DNA of 5,661 bases, from NCBI GenBank assembly GCA_031271375.1, contig JAISVU010000074.1:1-5661 (forward strand), read 5' to 3'. The notes beneath the pieces were generated by a model, which was not told where the DNA came from, made no database searches, and saw only the letters and a list, made by a program, of their open reading frames with translations. The stretch is from Clostridiales bacterium. GTDB lineage: Bacteria > Bacillota > Clostridia > Lachnospirales > WRAX01. The position numbers were made by a program, and so were the translations under genes. Positions 1-5,639 of this stretch are shown one piece after another; the first letter of the stretch is position 1, and each line of letters starts with the position of its first letter.

Positions 1-620
1 TGAAATAGATTATAATTCCCAAACGGATACTCAACCTGCATGAACCGCGTCCCCATCCCATAATGGCAAGGGCCGATCGGCGCTCTTATCTCCCAGTGCT
101 TCAGCAAGAATTCAACCGCACGATCCAGCGCCGGCTCCTTATTCAGGTATGCGCTGTAGCGAAAGGCGTTCAGCGCGGTCAGCGTCGGCATCGGGTTCGA
201 GTATTCCGTTTCCGGCCCGCGCCCGAAGAAAAACTTATTGCAGCGCCATCCACCGTCGGTATATTGCGTCTCAAGAAGATGGCGAAACGTCCGTTGAACC
301 CTCTCATCGCCCGCGTAACCCATAGCACACAGCAGATAAACCGCGCTCGCGGTATGACAAGGAAGGATTGATCCGGTGGGATAAAGTTTAAACCGCCCGT
401 CGTCCTTCCATGCGCCAAAGAATAAATCCGCAACGCCTTGCAAGACGGGATCCGACGGCTCCATACCCAGCTCCAGCAGCATCAGCGCGCTGTTGTAGGC
501 CGAAAACGGGGAGCCCTTGAGCAAACGCCTGTCCGGCGTCGTCCAGTAATCGGCTCTGTTGTCGTATCTGTGAGACAGTATCTCATCAACATCACGACGA
601 TATTCTTCATTAATCGGCAT
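1..620 (-). CDS. Prenyltransferase/squalene-cyclase-like alpha-alpha toroid protein, 3' end missing
   Basis: The gene is open from an ATG at 618-620 to the left edge, giving 206 complete residues with no stop; the C-terminus lies outside the window. The start is supported by AAAGGGG seven bases upstream (628-634). The protein resembles the soluble prenyltransferase/squalene-oxidase repeat family found in Clostridia. A QW-type motif is visible at residues 112-125 (F112, L115-L116, Q119, then DGGW at 122-125), with a weaker related segment at 67-77 (W71, DDGRF). Also visible are PCHTA (87-91), NPMPTL (142-147), and GPCHYGMGT at 183-191 followed by YPFGNYNLF (198-206). I see no DXDD cyclase motif in the visible part, so cyclase activity is not supported; the fold is inferred and the substrate is unknown. 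There is no signal peptide or membrane segment, so it is probably cytoplasmic. It is divergent from the exported-protein gene at 757, and I see no clear promoter of its own. Confidence 0.8.
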   Translation of the reverse strand, partial: MPINEEYRRDVDEILSHRYDNRADYWTTPDRRLLKGSPFSAYNSALMLLELGMEPSDPVLQGVADLFFGAWKDDGRFKLYPTGSILPCHTASAVYLLCAMGYAGDERVQRTFRHLLETQYTDGGWRCNKFFFGRGPETEYSNPMPTLTALNAFRYSAYLNKEPALDRAVEFLLKHWEIRAPIGPCHYGMGTRFMQVEYPFGNYNLF

Positions 621-668
621 GATAAAACCCCTTTAAGGAACAATGGCTAAATAGCGTTAAATTTTTAC

Positions 669-697
669 TTGACATATTATTCCAAACAACTTATAAT
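669..697 (+). promoter_or_regulatory. Perfect-consensus sigma-A/sigma-70 promoter for the exported-protein gene
   Basis: TTGACA at 669-674 and TATAAT at 692-697 are separated by exactly 17 bp, in AT-rich DNA. Both hexamers match the housekeeping consensus at all six positions. Transcription should start near 704, leaving a leader of about 53 nt before the ATG at 757. The only plus-strand gene downstream is the exported protein, so constitutively strong expression is predicted unless a repressor acts on it. Confidence 0.88.
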
Positions 698-708
698 TAG
701 TATTTCAC

Positions 709-731
709 GATGTGTTCAATTTGAATCCATC
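709..731. promoter_or_regulatory. 23-bp imperfect dyad just downstream of the predicted transcription start (candidate operator or leader hairpin)
   Basis: The sequence is symmetric about base 720. The inner arms TTCAA (715-719) and TTGAA (721-725) are perfect, and the outer arms GATG (709-712) and CATC (728-731) are perfect, with two mismatched positions between them. Nine of eleven positions per arm therefore pair. It spans about +5 to +27 relative to the predicted start. That position suits a repressor operator; as RNA it could fold only with an unrealistically tight inner loop, so a DNA operator is the better guess. Chance occurrence is possible. Confidence 0.35.
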
Positions 732-756
732 CGGCTAAAACAAAGGAGAGAGGAAA

Positions 757-1452
757 ATGAATCCAAAGACATTCTGTAACCCTAAGCGTGCTTTAGCAGC
801 CGTGATGTCTGTTGCGCTTATCTTAACAACTCCTGTATACAAGGTGAACGCCGCGCAGACTCCGCCCATTTTTATTGAGATGTCGGACATCGAAGTAACT
901 TATGATGTTAAACCGGTATGCCGCGAAGGTTTAAAATTCTCAGGACCCCAGAGTGACTTATCCGCCCAGAATTACTTTTTTGATAACGCTGACAGCTTCC
1001 TAAAAGCCATCCAAGCGCATTTAACGGGTCAGGGATTAAACGTAGAATCTCTTGTTGTCGGAAACCAGATTCCTATTGTCAATAGCGACGCATTCCTCAT
1101 ACCCGTAATGAACAAAAGCGGAGATATAATAATTATGGCCGTCTTGTTCGGCAAAGATAACGATGGCCATTTTGAGATAAACATTGGGGAATATTATGCC
1201 AATGCGCTAAACCAACTGGATAAAAGTTTCGTCTATACCATAATCCAGGTTACGACAGGCGGCGTTGTGGCAGTTAGCAGTAACGGAACGATTACTGTTC
1301 TCGCGCCGCCAGCCGGAATCAGTGAACAGGATTTCTTAACCGGATTTAAGATCAACGATTATCCTCTTGATTTTGAAAATTACGTTGACATTAATCAAGA
1401 TGCAAGAAGCTATAGCATCCCCCCGTTGAATGTAATATCTTATAGGCGATAG
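757..1452 (+). CDS. Exported protein of unknown function (231 aa)
   Basis: I do not recognise this family. The first 32-33 residues form a Sec signal peptide: basic n-region (K4, K10, R11), hydrophobic core around residues 12-27, and a probable signal peptidase I site after V30-N31-A32. There is no lipobox cysteine, no later membrane span and no sortase motif, so the mature protein of about 199 residues should be released or loosely held at the surface. It is rich in Asp, Asn and hydrophobic residues, contains a single Cys (C55), and ends in Tyr-Arg-Arg. A mid-region stretch around 120-150 reads as alternating beta-like hydrophobics. The ATG at 757 is set by AAAGGAG at 742-748 and lies downstream of a perfect-consensus promoter. 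The coding sequence is visibly AT-richer than the neighbouring genes, with more TTA and ATA-type codons, which suggests different ancestry. It ends 7 bp from the oppositely oriented mutS2 stop. Confidence 0.85.
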   Translation: MNPKTFCNPKRALAAVMSVALILTTPVYKVNAAQTPPIFIEMSDIEVTYDVKPVCREGLKFSGPQSDLSAQNYFFDNADSFLKAIQAHLTGQGLNVESLVVGNQIPIVNSDAFLIPVMNKSGDIIIMAVLFGKDNDGHFEINIGEYYANALNQLDKSFVYTIIQVTTGGVVAVSSNGTITVLAPPAGISEQDFLTGFKINDYPLDFENYVDINQDARSYSIPPLNVISYRR

Positions 1453-1459
1453 CTTAACG

Positions 1460-3847
1460 CTACCTCAGCGTCGCGATCGTCACGCCCAAATCCCCTTCGC
1501 CGAAGTTCCCGTTTCGGAAGGATTTTATATGGGGATGCGTCTTGAGAAAGGCCTGCACGGCGAAGCGCAGCGCGCCGGTTCCCTTTCCGTGGACGATCGT
1601 TATAGTCTCAAGCCCCGCGAAATAGGCGTCGGAGAGATAGGAATCCACCTTCTCCAGTGCGATATCCGCCGTGTCGCCGCGCAAATCCAGCGTCGGGGAG
1701 ATATTCTTCTTGCGTTCCGCCACACCCTTCGTGGAGTAATTCCGGGCGGATTTATTCGCCTGCGGCCCGGATACCGGGGTCTCATCCAAAGACAGCGCGT
1801 TAAGGCCCACCTTAACCTTCATCCGCCCAGCTTGAACCAGCACGCTCCCCGCAGAATCAACCTCCTGCAGCACAATCCCGGGCTGGGAAAGTGAGTGAAT
1901 ATACACCCTGTCCCCAACGACCAGCGGCCTGTCGGGCTTCTTATACGCGGGCGGAGGCGTGTTCTCCTCCGCAGCATCAAACTCGTGGAGCGCCTGGCGC
2001 AGCTCCCCGCGTTTTTCTTCCATATCCTTGATGTTTCCCGAAGCGGCCTTGATGTCCCGCATCTCTTTTACTATCTTATCTGCTTCGCGTTTGGCGGCGT
2101 CCACGGCCTTTTTCGCGTCTTCCCTCGCCTCGCGGAGTATCTTCTCCCGCTGCTCCGCCAGCTTTGCCTTCTGGCTCTCATAATCGGATTTCAGCTTCTC
2201 GGCTTCTATGCGGAAGCGCTCGGCCCGTTCCTGCTCCAGCTCCACAGATTTCCTGCTGATCTCCAGGTTCGTTATCACATCCTCAAAGCGCTCGTCCTCG
2301 CTGGATAGGAACGCCCTCGCGGACTCGATAATATCTTCGGTAAGCCCGAGCCGGCGCGAGATAGCGAAAGCGTTGCTCTTCCCAGGTATACCGATCAGAA
2401 GCCTGTATGTAGGCCGCAGGCTCTCCACATCAAACTCGCAGGCCGCGTTTTCCACGCCCTCGGTCTGCAAGCCGAACACCTTCAGCTCGCTGTAATGCGT
2501 AGTTATCGCGGAGCGTATCTTCCTGTCGTGCAGGAACTTAATTATAGCCACAGCTAGGGCCGCGCCCTCGGTAGGATCCGTCCCCGCCCCTAGCTCGTCC
2601 AGCAGCACAAGCGAAAACGGCGTCACGGCAGCCAGTATCTTCACAATATTGCTCATATGGCCAGAAAAGGTGCTAAGGCTCTGCTCTATGCTCTGCTCGT
2701 CGCCGATATCGGCGAAAACGTCGTCAAAGAGCGCTAGCTCCGGCGTTTCCGCCGCCGGGACATGGAGCCCGGCGTGACCCATTAATGTAAGGAGCCCCAG
2801 GGTTTTAAGCGCTACGGTCTTGCCGCCGGTATTCGGCCCGGTGATGAGAAGCGTAGTGAACTCGCCGCCCAGCCTGATGTCCGTCGGGACGACGCTTTCC
2901 TTATCCAGCATCGGATGCCTCGCCCGCTTTAGGTTGATGTATCCCCTGTCGTTAAAAGCAGGTTCGTAAGCGTTCATAGCCAGCGACAGCTCCGCCTTGG
3001 CGAAGACGAAGTCCAGGAAGGTCAGCGCCTCTAAACTTACGCCCAGCTGCGCCGCGTCCTGGGCCACAAGCCCCGTAAGCCTGCGCAGTATGCGCTCTAT
3101 CTCGGCCCGTTCCTCGGCCTCAAGCTCCTTGATCTTATTGTTCAGCGTCACCACGCCCAGCGGCTCAATAAACAGCGTTGAGCCTGAGCCGGACTGGTCG
3201 TGAACCATGCCCTGGAAGCTGCCCTTGTGCTCGGCTTTAACAGGCACGCAGTACCGCCCGTTCCTTATTGTAATCACGGGGTCCTGGAGCATGGTTTTAT
3301 ATGTCTGGGAATGGATTACGCTGTTCAGCGCGTCCTTGATCCTCGCGTTCTGAACCTTGATGCCGCGCCGGATATCGGAGAGCTTGGGGCTCGCGTCGTC
3401 GGCCAGCTCCGTATCGCTCAGTATACAGCGGTTCAGCTCCTTCTCAAGGCTTGGCAGCGGCGTTATCCTGGCAAACGCGGACGCAAGCCGCTCCCCTCTT
3501 GCAGGCGCGGAGCCGCCGAAGGCCTCCTTAGCGTAGCTTGTAACCTTACGGCACACATAAAGGAACTCGCCTACGTGCATCAGTTCCTCTATCATCAATA
3601 TCCCGGCCATCTCGGCCCTGCGTACCGCGCCGGCTATCTCGCGCATCCCCCCCAGCGGCAGCGCGCCGTTCTTGAGCGCCACGCCCACCGCCTCGCTGGT
3701 CTCCTTCAAGGCGATCTCGATATCGTAGAGCTCGCTCATCGGGGCCAGCTCCCGCGCCATCGCCTTCCCCGGCACGGAAACCGCCTTCGCCTCCAGCATA
3801 TCGATTATCTTGTTAAACTCCAGCGTCCTTAACGCTTTTTGATTCAT
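1460..3847 (-). CDS. mutS2: MutS2: ATPase with C-terminal Smr domain (ribosome-collision rescue / recombination control)
   Basis: The 795-residue product is full length for MutS2. It has the MutS core domains without the mismatch-recognition N-terminus. The clamp/lever region occupies about 1-310. The ABC-type ATPase follows, with Walker A GPNTGGKT at 337-344, signature segment STFSGHMSN at 392-400, Walker B LLDE at 415-418 continuing into GAGTDP, and H451. A long charged coiled coil spans about 525-625, and a KOW/SH3-like segment about 642-680. The C-terminal Smr domain (about 718-795) carries LDLRG at 720-724 and HGKGTGALR at 753-761. Family members have been linked to suppression of homologous recombination and, in Bacillus subtilis (where it is also called RqcU), to splitting of collided ribosomes; the nuclease role of Smr varies. 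All key motifs are present, so it should be active. It is the last gene of the operon; the ATG follows the DHH stop by 6 bp, with a modest AAGGA inside the upstream gene, suggesting translational coupling. Confidence 0.97.
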   Translation of the reverse strand: MNQKALRTLEFNKIIDMLEAKAVSVPGKAMARELAPMSELYDIEIALKETSEAVGVALKNGALPLGGMREIAGAVRRAEMAGILMIEELMHVGEFLYVCRKVTSYAKEAFGGSAPARGERLASAFARITPLPSLEKELNRCILSDTELADDASPKLSDIRRGIKVQNARIKDALNSVIHSQTYKTMLQDPVITIRNGRYCVPVKAEHKGSFQGMVHDQSGSGSTLFIEPLGVVTLNNKIKELEAEERAEIERILRRLTGLVAQDAAQLGVSLEALTFLDFVFAKAELSLAMNAYEPAFNDRGYINLKRARHPMLDKESVVPTDIRLGGEFTTLLITGPNTGGKTVALKTLGLLTLMGHAGLHVPAAETPELALFDDVFADIGDEQSIEQSLSTFSGHMSNIVKILAAVTPFSLVLLDELGAGTDPTEGAALAVAIIKFLHDRKIRSAITTHYSELKVFGLQTEGVENAACEFDVESLRPTYRLLIGIPGKSNAFAISRRLGLTEDIIESARAFLSSEDERFEDVITNLEISRKSVELEQERAERFRIEAEKLKSDYESQKAKLAEQREKILREAREDAKKAVDAAKREADKIVKEMRDIKAASGNIKDMEEKRGELRQALHEFDAAEENTPPPAYKKPDRPLVVGDRVYIHSLSQPGIVLQEVDSAGSVLVQAGRMKVKVGLNALSLDETPVSGPQANKSARNYSTKGVAERKKNISPTLDLRGDTADIALEKVDSYLSDAYFAGLETITIVHGKGTGALRFAVQAFLKTHPHIKSFRNGNFGEGDLGVTIATLR

Positions 3848-3853
3848 CTAAAC

Positions 3854-4762
3854 TTACCCGTCCTTCTTCATTCGTTCAACCAGCTCGTTTATTATCCGGT
3901 CCGCCTCGTCGTAATCCACCTGGCAGGTACCGACCTGCCTATGCCCGCCGCCGCCGTACTTGAGCAGAAGGCTGCCTACGTTGGTATTAGACGTTCTGTT
4001 CACGATGCTATGCCCCACGGCGATAGCGCAGTTCCTTTCCTTGCCGTCCACAACCCACACGGAGATATTCTGTTCCGGGAACAGCGAATAAACAAGAAAC
4101 CTGTTCCCCGCCGCGATACTCCCGACGCCCCTCAAGTCCGTAGCGATCACGTTGCCGTCAACCTTGCTGCGCCGCTCAAGCATATCCTTAAATACCTCGT
4201 TCTGCTCCCAATACAGCTTTACGCGCTCCTGCACATCCGGCAGCGCGATGATCTCCTCAATCGTCATCGTCCTGCACGCGTCAATGAGTTTTTCCATCAG
4301 CTCATAATTGGATATCGCAAAATCCTTAAACCTGCCGAGCCCCGTCCTCGGGTCCATAACAAGCCCCAGCAGAACCCAGCCTTCCGGCTCCATGATATCC
4401 TTAATCCCCAAATCACCCGAGTCAACCTTGTCCACTTCGCCTACCATCTTTTTGAACTTAGCCAGCTTCCCGTCCCCGCCGTAATACTCGTAGATGACCC
4501 TGGCGCAGCTAGGCGCGAAATGGCTTGCCCCGGTAAACGAAACGCTTCCCAGCCTTTCATTCTCGCTCGTATGATGGTCAAACCACATCTTGCAGCCCTT
4601 GACATACGGCACATTCGCCAGCACGTCGTTCTCCGTGACCTCCACCAGACCCTCCTGCATGTCCTTAGGGTGCACGAACTTCCAGCTGTCTATCACTCCA
4701 ACTTCCTTCAGCAGCGCCCCGCACGCCAGCCCGTCAAAATCCGACCTTGTCAGCAAACGCAT
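3854..4762 (-). CDS. DHH-family phosphoesterase (exopolyphosphatase-like)
   Basis: The 302-residue cytoplasmic protein has the layout of the DHH/DHHA1 phosphoesterases, which use two Mn2+ or similar ions to hydrolyse phosphodiester or phosphoanhydride bonds. Motif I is SDFDG at 7-11 (metal ligands D8 and D10). The DHH triad that names the family is D62-H63-H64. Acidic residues D111 and D114 lie where the third metal-binding motif is expected. The C-terminal DHHA1 substrate-binding part ends with GGGGH at 270-274. Proteins of this shape are usually annotated exopolyphosphatase; relatives include nanoRNases and cyclic-dinucleotide phosphodiesterases, so the substrate is not settled by sequence. 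No membrane, PAS or CBS domain is attached. The ATG at 4760-4762 is preceded by a purine-rich AAAAGGGGGAAGG. It lies 17 bp after the small antitoxin-like gene and 6 bp before mutS2. Confidence 0.9.
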   Translation of the reverse strand: MRLLTRSDFDGLACGALLKEVGVIDSWKFVHPKDMQEGLVEVTENDVLANVPYVKGCKMWFDHHTSENERLGSVSFTGASHFAPSCARVIYEYYGGDGKLAKFKKMVGEVDKVDSGDLGIKDIMEPEGWVLLGLVMDPRTGLGRFKDFAISNYELMEKLIDACRTMTIEEIIALPDVQERVKLYWEQNEVFKDMLERRSKVDGNVIATDLRGVGSIAAGNRFLVYSLFPEQNISVWVVDGKERNCAIAVGHSIVNRTSNTNVGSLLLKYGGGGHRQVGTCQVDYDEADRIINELVERMKKDG

Positions 4763-4779
4763 TGACCTTCCCCCTTTTA

Positions 4780-4953
4780 TTATTGATGATCCGTTCTGTT
4801 AGGCAGACTTAGCTCGAATGGTATCTTTTCGCCGTCCGCAACACTCCTAATATAAAAATTTACTCCAGCTTCAAAGTCAATTCTTAACATTGAAAAAACC
4901 TCGTCCATTATCTTTTTATCCGCCTCATCCATCCTTATCACATACTCAACCAT
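4780..4953 (-). CDS. Small RelB/DinJ-like antitoxin paralogue (57 aa)
   Basis: This short ORF starts at the ATG complementary to 4951-4953 and ends at TAA (4780-4782), with a second in-frame TAA directly after it. A good ribosome site, AAAGGGGAG (4959-4967), lies five bases upstream. The product begins MVEYVIRMDEADKK, a beta strand then helix, as in ribbon-helix-helix DNA-binding domains. It ends in a RelB/DinJ-type segment in which F27-E28-A29-G30, Y34-I35 and the KIPFEL stretch (43-48) resemble the family's signature. By eye it shares about 19 identities over 49 aligned positions with the 92-residue protein encoded upstream, so the two are tandem paralogues. It stops shortly after the DNA-binding core and lacks the longer C-terminal tail by which antitoxins usually bind toxin. 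It is cotranscribed: 23 bp after the upstream gene and 17 bp before the DHH gene. Its role, perhaps as an autorepressor, is inferred. Confidence 0.82.
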   Translation of the reverse strand: MVEYVIRMDEADKKIMDEVFSMLRIDFEAGVNFYIRSVADGEKIPFELSLPNRTDHQ

Positions 4954-4976
4954 GTTAACTCCCCTTTCTGTCTAAC

Positions 4977-5255
4977 TCATCGCCCTAAAATCCTCTCTTC
5001 CCTCTCCTTATCCAAATCTATGTCATAACCTTTGAGTATTCCGTACATCGACATAAATTTGTCAAATGCTTCTTTGCGAGCATTGGGATCCGCCTGTTCA
5101 ATCTCCTTCTTAATGCGATACGGCACCTCTCTTTCACCCACAACCTTTTTAATATATACGTTCAACCCTGTCTCAAAGCTCATCCCCAGCCCCTCAAATA
5201 CCTCTTCAGCCTTTTTCATGTCTTCCTCGTTAATTTTTATAATATATTCCGTCAT
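4977..5255 (-). CDS. RelB/DinJ-like antitoxin-type ribbon-helix-helix protein (92 aa), no adjacent toxin
   Basis: The start chosen is the ATG at 5253-5255 because AGGAGGAGG lies seven bases upstream (5263-5271); longer in-frame starts at 5276 or 5387 would run through that site and the promoter. Residues 1-48 form the RelB/DinJ-like N-terminal domain: MTEYIIKINEED strand and turn, helix around EEVFEGLGMSF, then G30, N32, Y34-I35 and the VPY segment at 44-46. Residues 50-92 are a charged helical tail (KKEIEQ, KEAFDKFMSMYGIL, then LDKEREERILGR). A tail of this kind normally wraps a cognate toxin, and its end is also reminiscent of antitoxins that partner PIN-domain toxins. No RelE, YafQ or PIN toxin is encoded next to it; a truncated paralogue follows instead. 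It is the first gene of the operon and probably binds its own promoter. The family call is from pattern recognition. Confidence 0.8.
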   Translation of the reverse strand: MTEYIIKINEEDMKKAEEVFEGLGMSFETGLNVYIKKVVGEREVPYRIKKEIEQADPNARKEAFDKFMSMYGILKGYDIDLDKEREERILGR

Positions 5256-5262
5256 TGCGGCG

Positions 5263-5271
5263 CCTCCTCCT
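5263..5271 (-). promoter_or_regulatory. Strong Shine-Dalgarno site that fixes the start of the 92-aa antitoxin-like gene
   Basis: The minus strand reads AGGAGGAGG, seven bases before the ATG at 5255. This near-ideal site begins almost at the predicted transcription start, so the leader is only about 16 nt. It argues against the longer N-terminal extensions, whose codons would cover it. Confidence 0.85.
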
Positions 5272-5277
5272 CTCATA

Positions 5278-5306
5278 ATTATACAACAAAAATAACATAT
5301 TGTGAA
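5278..5306 (-). promoter_or_regulatory. Sigma-A/sigma-70 promoter of the antitoxin-like/DHH/mutS2 operon
   Basis: On the minus strand TTCACA (complement of 5301-5306, five of six consensus bases) is followed after 17 bp by TATAAT (complement of 5278-5283, perfect). Transcription should begin near 5271. An imperfect dyad, GTGTTTATC at 5310-5318 and GATACAC at 5326-5332, lies just upstream of the -35 and could bind a regulator such as the antitoxin-like proteins; that part is speculative. No other promoter is obvious between the four genes. Confidence 0.8.
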
Positions 5307-5353
5307 CCAGTGTTTATCAATTCGCGATACACAGTTTATAATGGATACCGTTC

Positions 5354-5532
5354 CCGGGCCTTCATTACGGGCGATTAATAATCGCACCTACGATTCGCCG
5401 TGTTAGATTGCGCCCGCCGCCAACATCGGCGCGTCAATGATGCCGCGCCCTACGAACATATTTCCGGCCCGTCATTACGATTCGTCCGTGTTATTTGCCC
5501 CGGCCTTCGTAGGGGTGGCGTCATGCCGCCCG
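5354..5532. repeat. Intergenic mosaic of short palindromic repeats
   Basis: This non-coding stretch is built from related pieces. Segment 5354-5369 matches 5464-5479 at 14 of 16 bases. The continuation 5393-5405 matches 5480-5493 with a single one-base gap. A 23-bp palindrome-bearing unit, 5370-5392, is present only in the first copy. Three hairpins can be drawn: GCGATT/AATCGC at 5371-5376 and 5380-5385; GGCGCG/CGCGCC at 5428-5433 and 5444-5449; and GGGTGGC/GCCGCCC at 5513-5519 and 5525-5531 with one G-T pair. Each is flanked by CCTACG or its complement CGTAGG (5387-5392, 5449-5454, 5508-5513), the third in opposite orientation. This resembles REP-like intergenic palindromes common in some Clostridia. 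No coding potential is convincing here. Confidence 0.7.
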
Positions 5533-5599
5533 TTCTTTCCCGCCCAAACCGCGCCGCGCACACCGCCCGTTCTTTCCCGCCCAAACCGCGCCGCGCACG
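5526..5599. repeat. Two tandem copies of a 37-bp repeat
   Basis: Copies at 5526-5562 and 5563-5599 differ at one base (A5562 versus G5599). Each begins CCGCCCGTTCTTTCCCGCCC and ends in a GC-rich CGCGCCGCGCAC stretch. A four-base beginning of a third copy (CCGC, 5600-5603) leads straight into the terminator hairpin. The first copy shares its GCCGCCC with the third palindrome of the adjacent mosaic, so the tandem array may derive from the same repeat family. It is too short and spacer-less for a CRISPR array. Confidence 0.92.
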
Positions 5600-5603
5600 C
5601 CGC

Positions 5604-5639
5604 ACAACAAAAGCCCCTTTCGGGGCTTTTGTTGTTTTT
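5604..5639 (+). terminator. Strong intrinsic terminator
   Basis: A perfect 14-bp stem is formed by ACAACAAAAGCCCC (5604-5617) and GGGGCTTTTGTTGT (5622-5635) around a TTTC loop, followed by a T run (5635-5639). The inner GCCCC/GGGGC stem is flanked by AAAA on the left, so the minus-strand transcript would also have a TTTTGTTGT tail; it may work in both directions. On the minus strand it would end a gene lying right of the window and insulate the operon promoter at 5278-5306. No plus-strand gene in the window clearly needs it. Confidence 0.9.

Noticed and set aside
63..433. ORFs at 63-371 (plus) and 179-433 (minus) in the left part
   Set aside because: Both overlap the toroid-protein reading frame, which has recognisable motifs from 620 to the edge; they are other-frame shadows.
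1460..3847. MutS1-type mismatch-repair protein
   Set aside because: The mismatch-recognition N-terminal domain is absent and a C-terminal Smr domain is present, which identifies MutS2.
3839..4765. Long plus-strand ORF (308 codons) opposite the DHH gene, and similar plus-strand ORFs at 1529-1894, 1895-2308 and 3200-3832 opposite mutS2
   Set aside because: They are antisense shadows of strongly conserved minus-strand genes with intact catalytic motifs; their translations are His/Arg/Leu-rich without domains, and no fitting ribosome sites support them.
5310..5332. Imperfect dyad upstream of the operon promoter as a firm antitoxin operator
   Set aside because: The arms differ in length by two bases and symmetry breaks outside the core, so it is mentioned only as a possibility.
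5314..5342. Plus-strand promoter (TTATCA, 17 bp, TATAAT)
   Set aside because: The -10 is perfect but the -35 matches only four of six bases and no gene lies downstream; kept only as a caveat for a possible RNA.
4977..5387. Longer 136-residue version of the first antitoxin-like protein
   Set aside because: Its extra N-terminal codons cover the promoter at 5278-5306 and the AGGAGGAGG ribosome site; the 92-residue form starts at the right distance from that site.
5526..5603. CRISPR array
   Set aside because: The two 37-bp units are directly adjacent with no spacers, and no cas genes are in view.
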